Below, in pieces: positions 1 to 11,379 of a stretch of 64,000 nt of DNA (position 1 is the first letter of the stretch; each line of letters begins with the position of its first letter). The notes below the pieces were generated by a model. It did not search any database. It was not told the DNA's origin and saw only the letters and a list, made by a program, of their open reading frames with translations. The stretch is from Pseudevernia furfuracea. Its lineage: Eukaryota > Ascomycota > Lecanoromycetes > Lecanorales > Parmeliaceae. The translations under genes and the position numbers were made by a program. Location of the stretch: positions 1,240,001 to 1,304,000 of the forward strand of contig JAIUPT010000030.1 in NCBI GenBank assembly GCA_022315425.1, read 5' to 3'.

Positions 1-388
1 TAGAAGAGTTCGAGGCATCCGATGGATTGAGTAGAGGTGCAGATGACTTGAAAGACATCTCGTTTGTCTGGTTCTCTGCTTTGACGACTTCGGATACTGC
101 TTTGGTTTCTTGCTGCTTGGCGGATTTTTCCAGCAGAAATCTGTGCTTGGCTGCTTTGATACTCTGGTTGCATCTACGTCCTCGTAGGCTGCGTGAAGAT
201 GAAGCTTTGACTGACTTCTTCACATTTCGTAATTGTTGTGATGGAGGTAGATTCACTTCGGTAGGGGTGTGGTCGAGGGAGCGAGAAGAGGAAGAGGTTG
301 AACTGAGCGAGGTTTGTTGTTGTTGATCTGAGTCCGAATCCGCCATTAAGTCTTTAGCGTCCTTTTCTAGCGGCTTTCTCCTGTCCAT
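1..388 (-). CDS. N-terminal part of an unidentified low-complexity protein (runs off left edge)
   Basis: The minus strand is open from a methionine at 388 to the window edge (about 129 codons). The reading is hydrophilic: it opens with MDRRKPLEKDAKDLMADSDS, then Gln- and Ser-rich runs, then a basic stretch around RSLRGRRCNQSIKAAK. The same frame stays open upstream to about 575 with hydrophobic content (for example LVIGCNNN), so the true start may lie further 5' or in an upstream exon. Family not recognised; the 3' end is outside the window. Composition suggests a nuclear or disordered protein, but that is inference. Confidence 0.4.
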   Translation of the reverse strand, partial: MDRRKPLEKDAKDLMADSDSDQQQQTSLSSTSSSSRSLDHTPTEVNLPPSQQLRNVKKSVKASSSRSLRGRRCNQSIKAAKHRFLLEKSAKQQETKAVSEVVKAENQTNEMSFKSSAPLLNPSDASNSS

Positions 389-1547
389 GCTAGGAAACTG
401 CACTGCAATGGTGCTATCTTTGGACTCGGGGGAATCACAAACTTGAGGTAATGATAGTTCGACTGGGTCACTTATGTTGTTATTACAGCCAATAACTAAC
501 CCAAGGCTGTTCACAACCGTGGACAACACCTTTGTGTCGCCCAACACGTAGAGGCACCAGACTCTATGTTCAAGTACAAGAGAGCGTCAGGAGCGGTGTC
601 AAAATCTTATGAGTATAAAGTGATGAGAGAGGTAATAAAAGAAGAGGTGGAGGCGATTGTGAACAGAAGACAGAGCAGCTGTTTTTGGCTCGAAAAGACG
701 GATCCTTGGCCCGATCTATCGGTGTTGAAGTCGAATAGGTCGAAGGAGTCTTGGAGGCGAGTTGGCAATAGCAGAAGATCTGACCTTGATCTTGGTCAAT
801 GCGAGCAGGAACCTTTGCTCATTGCAACTACTCAACACGCATAGAGTCTTAGCTGAATCAATTCTACCAGTTTGCTGTCCTAGCAGTCCTTGGTGGCCTG
901 TTTCACTAGAAGGCTTCGTGTTGATGATCAAAATCTGTGTGGTATTCAGTATGCAGGAAGGATGGTAGGATAGATGATGAGGGCAATAAAAATACACCAG
1001 GAAGCCCAATGCCAAGGATCAGAGATTCACTAGAGGAAGTGAATGATTCCAGGTCCCTATTATGTGTTAAGATTTATTCACAATTCTGCCAGTCTTCATA
1101 GCCTTCACATCCTTCAAAGGCGATTGCGAGGTTTATAGAATGAATAAATCTCATGCACGGAGGGAGCAACTATGTCGTGGCAGGCTAGGCTGTTAGCAAA
1201 TATGGATGGAAAGCAAACAAAGGACTCTTTCAATCATACAGGTTTGGGCACTTTTTCAGGCACGCAGGGGCCCGCTATGCCACCACCCGATCGGAAACAC
1301 TTGGCGTCCCTCAAACACGGCCGTGACAAACAGCCAATCATAACATGATTTGGCACACCATCAAATGTTAAAGGTCAAAAGACCATACAGAATCATTTCA
1401 TGTTGAATGGATACGGATCGTACCAGCAATCCCCCCACAAGAAGTGGGGAAACACTAAAGTTCAGCACCGCTGCTACACCTAGTGAATCCAAATAGCATG
1501 CCTCAACGTCCAGTACAATGAAGATGGTTAAGTGTTACATGACCGTA
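389..1547. other. Intergenic stretch, no supported gene
   Basis: Only short open frames without recognisable domains occur here. The left part (389-about 1015) may hold upstream exons of the leftmost minus-strand gene; I cannot place them. The right part lies downstream of the coiled-coil gene ending at 1548 and should hold its 3' UTR. Confidence 0.4.
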
Positions 1548-4500
1548 TCAGAACTCCGTGGTCGTTTCATCGTAACTATGTCTTGGCAATTTTCTGCCCA
1601 GCGCGGAAAGCTGTTGCTGATCGGTGCTTGTGAAAATGTCTCCTCCGCCAAAGGACTCTTCATCTGAGTCAGATTTCTGAGGTGCTTGGTCATTTTCTGT
1701 GGGTGAAACCCCAGCTCCGTCAGTTTTGGGCGTAGGATGTTCTCGACATTTTAGTTTCTTTGGTGTTGCAAGACCCGGACCTTGCGTTGATCCGAGGTCA
1801 GCCAGCGGTACTCTCCCAACTCTCATAGTGCTGGGCCGGTGCTCTTTCGATGCAGTGATAGGTATCAAGTTTTTTGTTGCACGGGTCGTCGGAGTTCTAG
1901 AGTCTTGGTGTCGCTTGATGCGCTTAGGTGCTCTGCTAGAAGCGCTGGAATGAGGGGAACGAAACGACTTGGCGACTGGCAGATCTGGACTAATCGCATC
2001 AGACGAGGGTAGTTCATGCTCATCATGCCCTGGAGTCCTCAATTCTGCCTCACGAGATGAGATTTGGTGTTTGGTGGTTCCCATGAGGCACATCAGGCTG
2101 CACATTTCGGAGTCAGTATACTCAATTGTAGATCAAAATTTGAGTAACGTCTGCGGTGCAAAAGCGGTGCTCAAATGGGCCCTTTGCTCCTGCAACATGT
2201 CTCGCGACTCAAAAAGCAGTCTCGAATAGGGAGAGATAACCCAGAAAAATGCCTTACCGACTGCTTAGCTCCTGAGCCTCTTTGAATTCTCTAGCCCTTT
2301 CCTGTCAAAGGTTTCGAAATTAGCGTTTCCTGTTCCATGTAAATTCGAATTTTGCAAGACGTCTGTACACTCCTGAGTCATGTCTCACGTCTCTGAATTC
2401 TAGGCTAGAAGATTGCAGTATTGATTCCCAAGATACGTACCTCGCGCTCTTTGCGGAGTTTCTTGACCTTGCTGTGCAGGCCAGCAATCGTCGCCGCACT
2501 CTGTTCGCTTGCAGCAGCAGCACTCTTGTGCGCCACCTCAAGCTCGCTTTGCCATTTGTTGTTCGAAGATCGAGTGGACTCATCTAAATGCTCAATTTCT
2601 GCGTCTTTGGCAGATACGTACGTCTCGTGCTCCAATCGCAATTGGGATGCCTCAATTTCCGCTCTTTGAAGTTGATCTTTCAAGATTAAAATTAGTGACT
2701 CGTTCTGGTCAGATGCGTCGTTCACCGCAACAATTGTACTATTAAGCTGTTCAATGAGCGCCTCATTGTTGCTGAGCTTCGCAGTATTGCGGGCATCTTG
2801 TTCTTTTGTTTGCAGCAACTCGTTCTGAAGATCCTGGATACGGCGCTCCGAAGTGGCAAAAGCATTGTTCAGCTTCTCGATGTTGTTCTCACTGTTGTTC
2901 AATTTCTCGGCATTGTTGGCTTCCAGCGCTCTCATGCATTTTAAATCTTGTTCAAGGGTCTTGACATGATTCTCAGTACTGGCAAGCTTCAAAGATTGCT
3001 CCTCCAAATCCTCGTCTTTTGCCGTCATCGTAGCTAGGTACGCGAGGTCTTGTTGCCTAGCGCTTTCGATGGCAGCTTGCGCTGCACGTTCAGCTTCGAT
3101 CTTGGCATGGTCGAACTCCTGGTGAATATCCTCGAGACTTGTACCTAGCTCTTTTAATCGTCTTTCGGTCGCCGCGACCTGATTGGCGAAACAATCTCTT
3201 TCAATCTCTAGGGCGCTGAAGGATGATCGGTGATTTCGTGCCTGGGATTCCAATTCAGCTTTGTTTCGCTCCGAGCATTCCAGCCTTGCTTGAAGATCTC
3301 GAGATATTGATTGTTCCTCCCGAAGGGGACGCTCAGTTTCGCTGCAACGAAGCTCGAGGTCCCTACAGATCTCGCCAACCATTCTAATGACACCCTCATA
3401 CCGACAATCTAGGTCTCTTGACATTTCTCGTATGAGACCATCCCTCCAATTGAGGCTAACGGATTCCCCACGCGGCGTACTGACAGCTTCGAACAAGGAT
3501 ATCTTGGGCGTTATGAGTTTGATCGGTCGGTGCTGAGTACACTCCACAGAGGCGGGCTGAGCAGGAGAATAAAGGTATTGTTTCTCAAGCAGCAATGTCA
3601 TAATGGATGCATCGAAACGACCTCCACATTTTGAAGCGTGCAGTGCAGATTCCAAAACCATAACCGCAAGACTTTGGTGAAGTCGTGCTTGGGCTTCACG
3701 GTAAGATAACGGGCAGACGTCTATGGTACTGTGACCATGAGCGAATTCCAAGCGCATGGGTCCTTGCACTTGAGAGGCGTATTGACGAAGCATTTCCGAG
3801 ACCACGCTGCTCGAAATGGACTGTAAGACTGCCTTGAGTAGCTTCGATGATGTGGGAATCCTTTCCGTAAAGACGGAGATCAACCGCAAGGCATTGTCGA
3901 TTCTCGTCAATGACTCCCTACATGGACGCCACTTTTCACACGCTAAACCCAATAACGACTCCAGAAGTTTACTGATAGAGGCGTCTTCGAGTAGGACCTG
4001 CATCTGCTTAGCCACATTTTGCTCTTCTTGCACCATGAATGGACTTACAATGCACTGTTCAATCGCATTGGCAGATAGGACGTCCGCGTTCGAAGTGAGA
4101 AGGTACTTCTTGACAGTCAAATTGACTTCCGGAGGCAGGATTTCTCCAGCCGACAAAGCAACAAGGAAATTCAGTGCCTAGGCCGATATTAGTCGCTGAG
4201 AAACCGAGGACGTCCCTTTCTACCTACCTGTACTTGCACTTTCGTCTCGATTCCAAACCTAAGGATCTTCTCATACAATTTGTTGGTTTTCCAAACGTTT
4301 CCCGATAGCCAAGAGATTTTCTCCTTCTGATCAAAAGCATCCACGATCTCTGTTGAAAGCTTCAAACTCTCGACAATCTTCTGTGTACTCAATTGGCAGC
4401 TTTGGGAGCAGGCTGTGATGGCTTTGATGACTACCACGTCAAGTGTTTTCGGGGCTCTTCTTGATGAGAAGAATTTTCGGGCGGGAAGAAATTTATCTGT

Positions 4501-5416
4501 TGATTCGAGATCAATTTTGTTGTTTGGCGAGGACTGGACATCCGCCAGAGACTTCTCCATGGCCCTTGGCCTGGAAGAAAACTTTGCCAAAACGGCCAAA
4601 CATAGTAGACTGGCCAGATGATCGTCCGAGTCAAGATGGGTTAGCACCTCAATCATTTGACTTTGCAAGCTAGAGAGGATATCGAAAGGCAGAATATCAA
4701 GATAGCTAGATTCTACCCCTGATAGTAGCAGGTAGACAGGTCTGATGGTTTCAGACGACAGCGATTGGACAGCCTGCTCCAAGCATTTCATGAGAAAGAC
4801 AGGAGCTTTCGAGGGAATTGCGAATTCTAACGGCTTGGAGAGCAAAGCAACGCAGGTGGCCGCATACTGCTCTTCGGTCAGTATTCCGTCAGCGACATAT
4901 AGGGCAGTCTCAATCAAGTACCTTATCGAAGCCTGACTTCGAGTCTATGGCGTTGGTGAAAAGTGTCTCCAGAAGCATTGGCTTCTGCTGCAAGGCAGCG
5001 TTTCGGAAAGAAGGGCTGAGCGCTTGAAAAGGTTAGTGAGCAAGTTGCATCTAACACTGCTTTTCCGAACATACCCATAATACTTAAGACATCTACAGTG
5101 AAAGGCCATAGCTCAAGAGCTTCTAAGACTATGGTGGCCAGGGTAACAATCTGGCAAGGATTTCCTCTGGCCCACAGTTGAAGAAGGCCAACATCAAGGT
5201 TTTGGAGAATGTCATGGAGCTTCTACTTTCGGGCGTCAGCTATTTCACACTTGGGTTGAGCGCTCGTAGGACAGAAACAGAAGCGGGATCCTTCCTTTCT
5301 CCATCCTTGATCTTAGGTACCTTCAAGCTAGGAGTATATGGGCAATTCGTTATACGATGCACCTCGACGTGTAAGTCTTCCATCGTGCACAAATGGTCCA
5401 TCTTCCGATGAAGCAT
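1548..5416 (-). CDS. Large coiled-coil protein, unknown family
   Basis: Minus-strand multi-exon gene. Exons supported by frame and splice signals, 5' to 3': an upstream part 5416-about 4920 (start ATG at 5416, 5401 or 5383; boundaries uncertain), then 4917-4228, 4177-2441, 2301-2258 (44 nt) and 2097-1548. The first third is alpha-helical and Leu-rich, possibly a HEAT/armadillo-like fold. The middle (exon 4177-2441) is a long Glu/Lys/Gln/Leu coiled coil. The tail is disordered and basic, ending in an acidic Ser-rich patch (SDSDEESFGGGDIF) and ETTTEF. This layout suits a cytoskeletal or chromosome scaffold, but I do not recognise the family. Introns 2098-2257 and 2302-2440 are introner-like elements. 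Near 4920 the frame shifts by one base between two exon-like blocks, which could be a sequencing error or decay. Confidence 0.65.
2098..2257 (-). repeat. Introner-like intron (160 nt)
   Basis: This intron of the coiled-coil gene starts GTAAGG and ends CCGAAATGTGCAG on the minus strand. Internally it has TTGAGTCGCGAGACATG followed by CTGACTCCGAAATG at the 3' end. The same two blocks recur in introns of the symporter gene near 62-64 kb. Removal joins AGT CG to C CTG in frame. Confidence 0.75.
2302..2440 (-). repeat. Introner-like intron (139 nt)
   Basis: This intron lies immediately upstream of the previous one in the same gene, separated by a 44-nt exon. It starts GTACGTATC and ends TTTGACAG. 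It carries a diverged form of the family core (GTGAGACATGACTC) and a diverged 3' block (CGCTAATTTCGAAA). Membership is likely but less clear than for the neighbour. Confidence 0.6.
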
Positions 5417-6160
5417 GAAATCCTGGACAAGTCGTGTTCAAGAGTTTTGTCTCCGGTATTCCTGCTTCTGGTTGCCCACAGCAACGAAATTGGGGACGGG
5501 AGGCTAGTCTGAGCGGATCCATCTCGTGCCCTCTTCCCCCTTCGGAGTAGCAGTATTATAATCGCACTGTTTCGAGCTTTTTAATCCTTTGGACTATGGC
5601 TAAGAGTGAGTGTTCAAGGTGTTGCAGGAATTCATGAGGACCGAGGGACGCGACCAAGGGAACTAGCGTAGCTACGTAACGGCAACTTCTATACATAAGG
5701 TATTGAAAGCCAAAGCCTCACTCTAGATATTCTTCTACTTATCCAGGCTCATCAATCGGGTTTTGCTTTCTGCGTCACCAAGATTTGACATCCTGCATCG
5801 ACATGGTCTGTGCGGACCAGAGTGCCAGATCCACTGCCCTTTCTTGAAATCCTTCGTGTTCCACTACTATTATTACAACAAACATCGAACCAGAACATCA
5901 TCATCTGCCCATGGTGATAAAAGAAGTTTAGAGGTTATAGCCCGACGCCTTGTTTTCACGATTCCTAACAGACAGTCCACACAAGCCTACAGTGGGGCTA
6001 TCTGTAGTGGGGAAAAGGGTGGTTGAAAGTACGAATTCAGCTCGTACAGAAAGTCCTTTGTTTTTGGAAAGTGTGCAAGCTGAAAGATGATACATCTATA
6101 TGCAATTCTTTCTCTTAACAGAAGATCTATTCCGCCTTCGCCTATTCAGAAGAGCTCGAG
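5417..6160. other. Intergenic stretch between two minus-strand genes
   Basis: No credible coding frame. It should hold the promoter of the coiled-coil gene (near 5420-5600) and the 3' UTR of the Myb gene ending at 6161. Confidence 0.4.
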
Positions 6161-7654
6161 TCAATCAAATGGAAACATGGGCCGATTAGCCATATCCTCC
6201 CACGCCAAAGGAGCCAAAGTGAGATTCTCGTCCCAATCCCAGTCATCATGTAAGATCGAATTCGAGAGTCTATTGTCTTCCTCTTCTGTATGGGAACCTG
6301 GTACCATTCTAGAGCCTGCATGATCGCGCGCCCCCACATCGCTTTCTTCCTCATTCGCTGGCTCCTTTGAATCATCCACCGTCCTCATTGTCCGTGGTGA
6401 GGTCTTTGCAGGCTGCCTTCTCTTCGGAGATGTTCGTTTCTCCTTGGGTGAGGCCGTCGGATCCTGCTGCTTATACACGTCGGGGAACCGCAGGCGGAAC
6501 CGATCTCGTATCTGGCCACACGATCTTTGATCGAATTTCAACGCTGGATCCTTGAGCATGAGGTTCCATTGAAAGCCATACAATTGAAACCCTTTGTCAA
6601 GCTCGATGTCTTCTTGCTCTGTCCAGAGACGTTTTGGAGCTCTTAGTGGAGACTTCTTCGCAGGACTTTTGGTCACGGATTTGTAGCTAGAGAGTGCTTC
6701 TGGGGCAGGATCAGGTATTGTTACTATTGAGTATTTTTTTTGGCCTAGACATACCTTGGTCGTCATCTGGAGGCTCTGGCATTGCTCTAGTCCACTTGTG
6801 TCGTGCATTCGGGGGAAATACGACGCGGAACCTGGGAAAGATTGATCAGCCTCTGGGTGGGACAGCTAGCACCAGGACATTACAAACCGATCCTTAAGAT
6901 CCATGTTTGTTCTCCCTTCACGGAAATGCAATTCCGGGTGGTCGAGAATACTTTTCCATCTTCCCATTCCATAGATTGCAACACCTTTGACCAATTGATC
7001 AGTTTCTTCTTCCGTCCACGCTGTCCGCTCTCGAGTATATGTTCTTTTGGCGGTACAACTACTAGTAGAGCGTACGCTTGGCTTTCTCTTTTTAGCAGGT
7101 GAACGTCTCGGATCTTTGGTCTGGTTTGGAGGTTGTCCAGCACCAGAGTGATATTTTTCGTGCTCCCCCTGGTTTGCATTTGGCGTGATTGGAGGAAATA
7201 GTGCTGCACTTGGAGGTGGTTCATGCAGCTCGTTGAGGACTGAAATCGGTTGGAAGGGACGAGGTTTACTTTCTCTCAACTTTGTTTGAGGTCGGGGCAG
7301 CTGAACGAAGTCGGCAATTTGTTCATGATCGTAGAGCTTTTGTTTCTTCCGAGGCCGCTCTTTCGGATGCTCTGTTTCTTGCGCTTCAAGTATTGCAGCA
7401 GGCTTGGCTGTGATGGGTACTTCGAGCTCACTGTGCTCCGGCGCCCCTAACGGTTTTGCTTGCGCAAGTGCTCGCTGTCTACCAGTGAGCTTGTTCGCTT
7501 CGCTATCGATATTGACGCGCGCATTGGGCTCCAACGGAGAAGGTCTTCGCGAGATTATCGAGAGTTGTGGGAAAGGGTCCTGTAGCGGAGGAATTCGTAG
7601 AGAAGGACGGGTTTGGAAATCGTCAAAGAAATCATCGAAAATTGGCATGTTCAT
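6161..7654 (-). CDS. Two-Myb telomere-repeat-binding protein, Teb1/Tay1-like
   Basis: Three exons: 7654-6888, 6831-6755 and 6699-6161, total 460 aa. The N-terminal ~200 residues are disordered and Pro-rich with basic patches. Myb repeat 1 lies near residues 213-258 (WTEEETDQLVKGVAIYG...) and ends in MDLKDRF, close to the telobox signature VDLKDKWR. A second Myb-like repeat lies near 307-358 (LWTEQEDIELDKGFQLYG, then IRDRFRLRFPD). Two adjacent telobox-type Mybs typify the fungal Teb1/Tay1 proteins, which bind TTAGGG repeats in duplex DNA at telomeres and some promoters. Acts in the nucleus. The acidic C-terminus (HTEEEDN) could be an activation or interaction surface (inference). The start is the first ATG after an upstream stop. 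Confidence 0.75.
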
Positions 7655-8094
7655 GACGAAGTCAGAGAAATCAGAGAAGATCTAGAAGCAATGCTCCCAG
7701 AGGCTTGATGAGGAGATGCGTGATGCAGCAATTTGAGTATGGGTGCGATTTCCGATCAGTGCTAGTGATGCTGAAGTGACTACATCTCAAGCTCAGCGCT
7801 CATTCCGAAGTGTAACTCTATCATATAAGTAGCAGCCCCTGAAAGCCGTCGTTGCGTATATATTCTTTTGCGGGTCAGGATGCTCGGCCCCGCCAAATGC
7901 CAGCCAGTGCGGAATCTTCCCGCTCATCATCGTGATTACTTTACGGAGTAGTGCTATTATTGATGTCGGCGCGCGTCGATGCTTGTTGGGTTTTTGGTTT
8001 TTTTTTGTGCGAGCTTCGACTACCCCTACTCTGGCCTCGAAATTTATATTCTCTGCAACTCTTTCCTTTGAGCCTCCGCCGCTCTACAGCAGAC
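7655..8094. promoter_or_regulatory. Shared promoter region of divergent genes
   Basis: This 440-bp gap separates the start of the Myb gene (-) from the start of the DUF7704-type gene (+), so it must serve both. A T-run and pyrimidine-rich tract (about 7987-8080) precede the plus-strand start. No specific factor site is claimed. Confidence 0.4.
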
Positions 8095-8687
8095 ATGGCT
8101 TCCATAATGTCTCCGATTCCCCGTTTCGTCTTCACAATATTTGAACCAATCGCCCTTGTCGCTGGCTACCTCTCCCCATTGCTTGATACAACAGGCTTCG
8201 TCAATTCTCAACTTCCTGCAACTTCAGTCACCACCATATCACCGACCGCAACAAACCGCATTCTGGCTCTGCAACTGGGCAATGTGTACGGACTTCTTGC
8301 CATGGTTGGTGTCGGTGTTCTTTACACTACAACAGAAGCAAAAGTCGTGCGTAACTTTCTGCTCGCCTGCGCAATTGCCGACGTAGGCCACCTATACGTT
8401 ACATATGCAGTGATGTACGTATCTTCGACGTCCATATTTCTAGGTTTTGAAGGATGTTCCACGAGTTTCAAATTACGAGGCTCAATACACCTCAAATAGA
8501 CAATGCTTACTCCAAAATATGTTTCAGGGGTTACGCGGACTTTATGGATGTGAAGGGGTGGAATGCAATGGGATGGGGCAACATTGGGATCACTCTCGGG
8601 CTTTTGTTATGCAGGGTACTGTACCTCGCGTTTGGGCATGACAAGGTGGTCAATAGCACGGAAAAGACAATGAAGAAAAACGTCTAG
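8095..8687 (+). CDS. Four-helix membrane protein, DUF7704-like
   Basis: Two exons, 8095-8414 and 8528-8687, coding 159 aa. It has about four hydrophobic segments: FTIFEPIALVAGYLSPLL, a second around NVYGLLAMVGVGVLY, a third around LLACAIADVGHLYVTYAVM, and a last one ITLGLLLCRVLYLAFG. The order and the phrase FMDVKGWNAMGWGNIG match the small fungal membrane proteins grouped as DUF7704, whose function is unknown. The intron joins GTG AT to G GGT in frame and is an introner-like candidate. Start chosen as the first ATG of the frame (ATGGCTTCC). Confidence 0.65.
8415..8527 (+). repeat. Shortened introner-like intron (113 nt)
   Basis: Starts GTACGTATC and ends ATATGTTTCAG. It contains TTGAAGGATGTTCCACGAG and, near the 3' end, AATGCTTACTCCAAAATATG. 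Both align with the core (GACATGTTCCACGAG) and 3' block (ATGCTGACTCCGAAATG) of the symporter introns, with a shorter middle. Confidence 0.55.
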
Positions 8688-8967
8688 AAACGATAGGCAA
8701 CCTCGTCGAAAAATCCATTGCAGATATGCGCGAGTTAATGGTCAACTGATGTGTTTGTGGGTTGAATACATGCTGCCATTGGGGGTTTAGAGGATACCCT
8801 TCTTGTCGTTACGTCTTGAGGAAGCAAGGTTGTGGCTGCCGTAGTCGAATGTAAAAATACTTGATAGTACTTTAAGTCTTTGCCGAAGCTGGGATTCAAG
8901 ATCTGAAGCCAAGCTGGTTGTGCCAGGCTGTCCCTCACTTCGACGTCCTGACCAAGTCCTTCGTAAC

Positions 8968-10017
8968 CTAATGACCTGCAATTGCATATGCACGACGGCG
9001 ATCCCTCTCCTCTGCAATCGATAGCTATTCACAATCAGCATGTTTTCAGCTAGTCGCGTAGAACAGCTCCACCAGTGTCGTACCTTAACTCCTTTACCTT
9101 TGGGCAGACTTATCCATGGCTTCTCGTTGCCAATGACAAAGACGTTGGTTTCCCGAGTAGCAAATGAATTGTCAATGGCATCCTTGATGTGCACAATGTT
9201 GAAGCCTCCATCGTGACGCTCACGGTGTGTAATCACACCAACGCGACCCATGTTACGACCACCTGTTGCCATCGCGATGACACCAGTATCAAAGCGAATG
9301 GAGTCGCTGATTTTGCCTGTCGATAGATCGATCTTGACTGTGTCGTTCACTTTGATAGCGGGGTCCGGGTAGCGAATGCTGCGGTATGACTTTGTGTCAG
9401 CGCTTCACCTAGGAATGCCACCAAAACTTGGTCCAACGACTGAAAGAGTGCGACAAACTTACGTTCGTGCATCATGCGTAACCAAGAATGGGATTCCACC
9501 TTTGCCCAATTGCACCCTCTTGACTTTTGCCAGCTTGTATTCCGCCTCTTCAGTGGTAATGCGGTGGACTGTGAAACGGCCCTTGGTGTCGTAGACAAGT
9601 CGGAAGTTCTCGCCTGTCTTCTCGATAGAGATGACATCCATGAAGCCAGCGGGATACGTGGTGTCGGTGCGGACCTTGCCGTCGACTTTAATGAGGCGTT
9701 GCATAACGATGGCCTTGGTTTCACGGGAGTTGAGAGCATACTTTAGTCTGGAAGAAGTCAGCACGAGTTGCTTGAGTTGGATAGAGGCTCTTCAAACTCA
9801 CCGGTTGCGGATGAAGACAATGAGTGGCATGCAATCTCGAAGTTTGTGAGGACCTGGGGATGGGCGAGGCGCATAGGCACCGGACAATTTGTCCAGAAGC
9901 CAGTGCGATGGCGCGCTGAGACGCTTTTGATGCTTCTTCCTACAGTGATCTGAGCCACAGATTTCTGACCAGTATGCAATGATGGTCAAGATGCTATACT
10001 TACGGTCCGCGGCCCAT
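8968..10017 (-). CDS. rps4: 40S ribosomal protein S4 (eS4)
   Basis: Five exons: 10017-10004 (14 nt), 9939-9802, 9747-9463, 9378-9084 and 9024-8968, together 262 aa, the usual eS4 length. The spliced protein opens MGRGPKKHQKRL, continues APSHWLLDKLSGAYAPRPS, has the S4-type RNA-binding region around RLKYALNSRETKAIVMQRL, then KVDGKVRTD and the KOW-like segment GGRNMGRVGVI. It ends EERDRRRAYAIAGH. Structural protein of the small ribosomal subunit in the cytoplasm. The 14-nt first coding exon right after the ATG is typical of intron placement in fungal ribosomal protein genes. Confidence 0.95.
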
Positions 10018-10556
10018 GATGGCGATATCAGTGAGTCGATGTTTCGAAGGCGTGTACAAAGATTAAGTTGCTTGATCATAAATTTTGTGGTCTCTAGTTG
10101 AAGCGGTGGGGCCGGTTTAAGCGAGCCTTGGCGCCAATATCGGATCAGACCATCGTCTGGTGTCGGATAATTAGACCACCACTTTCTCTGACAGCTTGCC
10201 TGCCTCTTTGCAATGAAGTGGATTTGAGCCTGATGCACCTAAGGATACAAGCCATGGTATTGACGGCAAGGCAGACGGTCTCAGTGAAACGAAAAGCGAG
10301 AAAGAAATCTACCCTTAATCATTGAATATTTAAGGTAAGGTACCTTAGTATTGACAAATTGGCTCGAACAACAACCATGCTCTGCTATCCTAGGGCTCCA
10401 TGCGTAAAATCCTTCTTCATGAATAGCCAACCACTCGATAGCGTCCTCATCTATACGGGGTACCAAGGTAGTACATCCTTTAGCTAACAATCATTCTTCC
10501 GCCACATTTGATTACATGCGATTCCCCAAAACCTCAATCGATGCAGAATTTAAGTT
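10018..10556. other. RPS4 promoter and flanking intergenic DNA
   Basis: Contains the upstream region of RPS4 (adjacent to 10018) and the 3' flank of the next minus-strand gene. I see no coding frame with support. Confidence 0.4.
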
Positions 10557-11379
10557 TCACACCGTAAACGCCCTTGCACCGAATACTCCTCGTATGAAAT
10601 GGAAGCCCCCCTGATCCTCTGCCTCGCAGGGCAGCGACTTGCGCCTAGTGATCTTCTGCACAGCCGCCGTCGTCGCATTGTCGTTCCCGAATTTGGCTGT
10701 GACTTGAACGGCCAATGCGTTCTGGCGTGCAACAGCGCAAGCAAAGGTATCGACTACCGGCGACATGGTGAAGCGGGCATCATCCATAAAGACTGGACCC
10801 AGTCCAATCTCTTTGTGCTCCGCTCTGGCTTCTTGCATTGGTTGAAGCTGCGCCTGCAAGTAAACGTTCTTGTTTTTCTCGTCCTCGAGCTCGACACATA
10901 CTTGATCGAATCGCTTCTCTAGCTTCTCAATCCATCGCAACGCTGAGTTGACTGGAAGGAGTTTTAGTAAAACCTGTGGCTGTTGCCCGTGAAAGTGGCA
11001 ATACTTACGCAATTTCTCCCTTTTTTCACTATCTGCAGTCTCCTGGACTACTTTCGTATACGCAGAACATTCGTTTTCCTCGTCATCTTCCTCCTGAGCC
11101 TCCTTCACCGGCGCCTGTGCAACTCGCCGAAGAATATCTCGCTGGCCACGCAGACGTCTGATAGTGTGATCTTTGGATTCGATGCGTTTGCTCATACGGG
11201 CAACTGTGAGAGTGTAAGTCAAGTATCTCATCATTCCGGAAGAAGCTGGGGAGCCGAAGGATCAGCTTACTGCGTTGCTTTCTGTTCGATGATCTTCTCT
11301 CAAACTTCATGAGGTACTTCATAAGGTACTTCATGACACGCCTGCCTGCAGGTGTTTGGGGTGGGGTGAAAGAGGCCAT
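10557..11379 (-). CDS. Small coiled-coil protein, unknown
   Basis: Three exons, 11379-11271, 11203-11009 and 10951-10557, code 232 aa in a consistent phase. The start MASFTPPQTPAGRR is followed by a duplicated YLMK motif and a basic, charged helix (MSKRIESKDHTIRRLRGQR). An acidic patch (EEDDEENE) and a second helix (LRWIEKLEKRFDQVCVELED) follow, likely a coiled coil. The C-terminal third is less structured. No catalytic motif is seen and no family recognised. The last intron acceptor was chosen as CTTCCAG before TCAACTC because a TACTAA-like branch site precedes it and the frame stays open. Confidence 0.6.
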
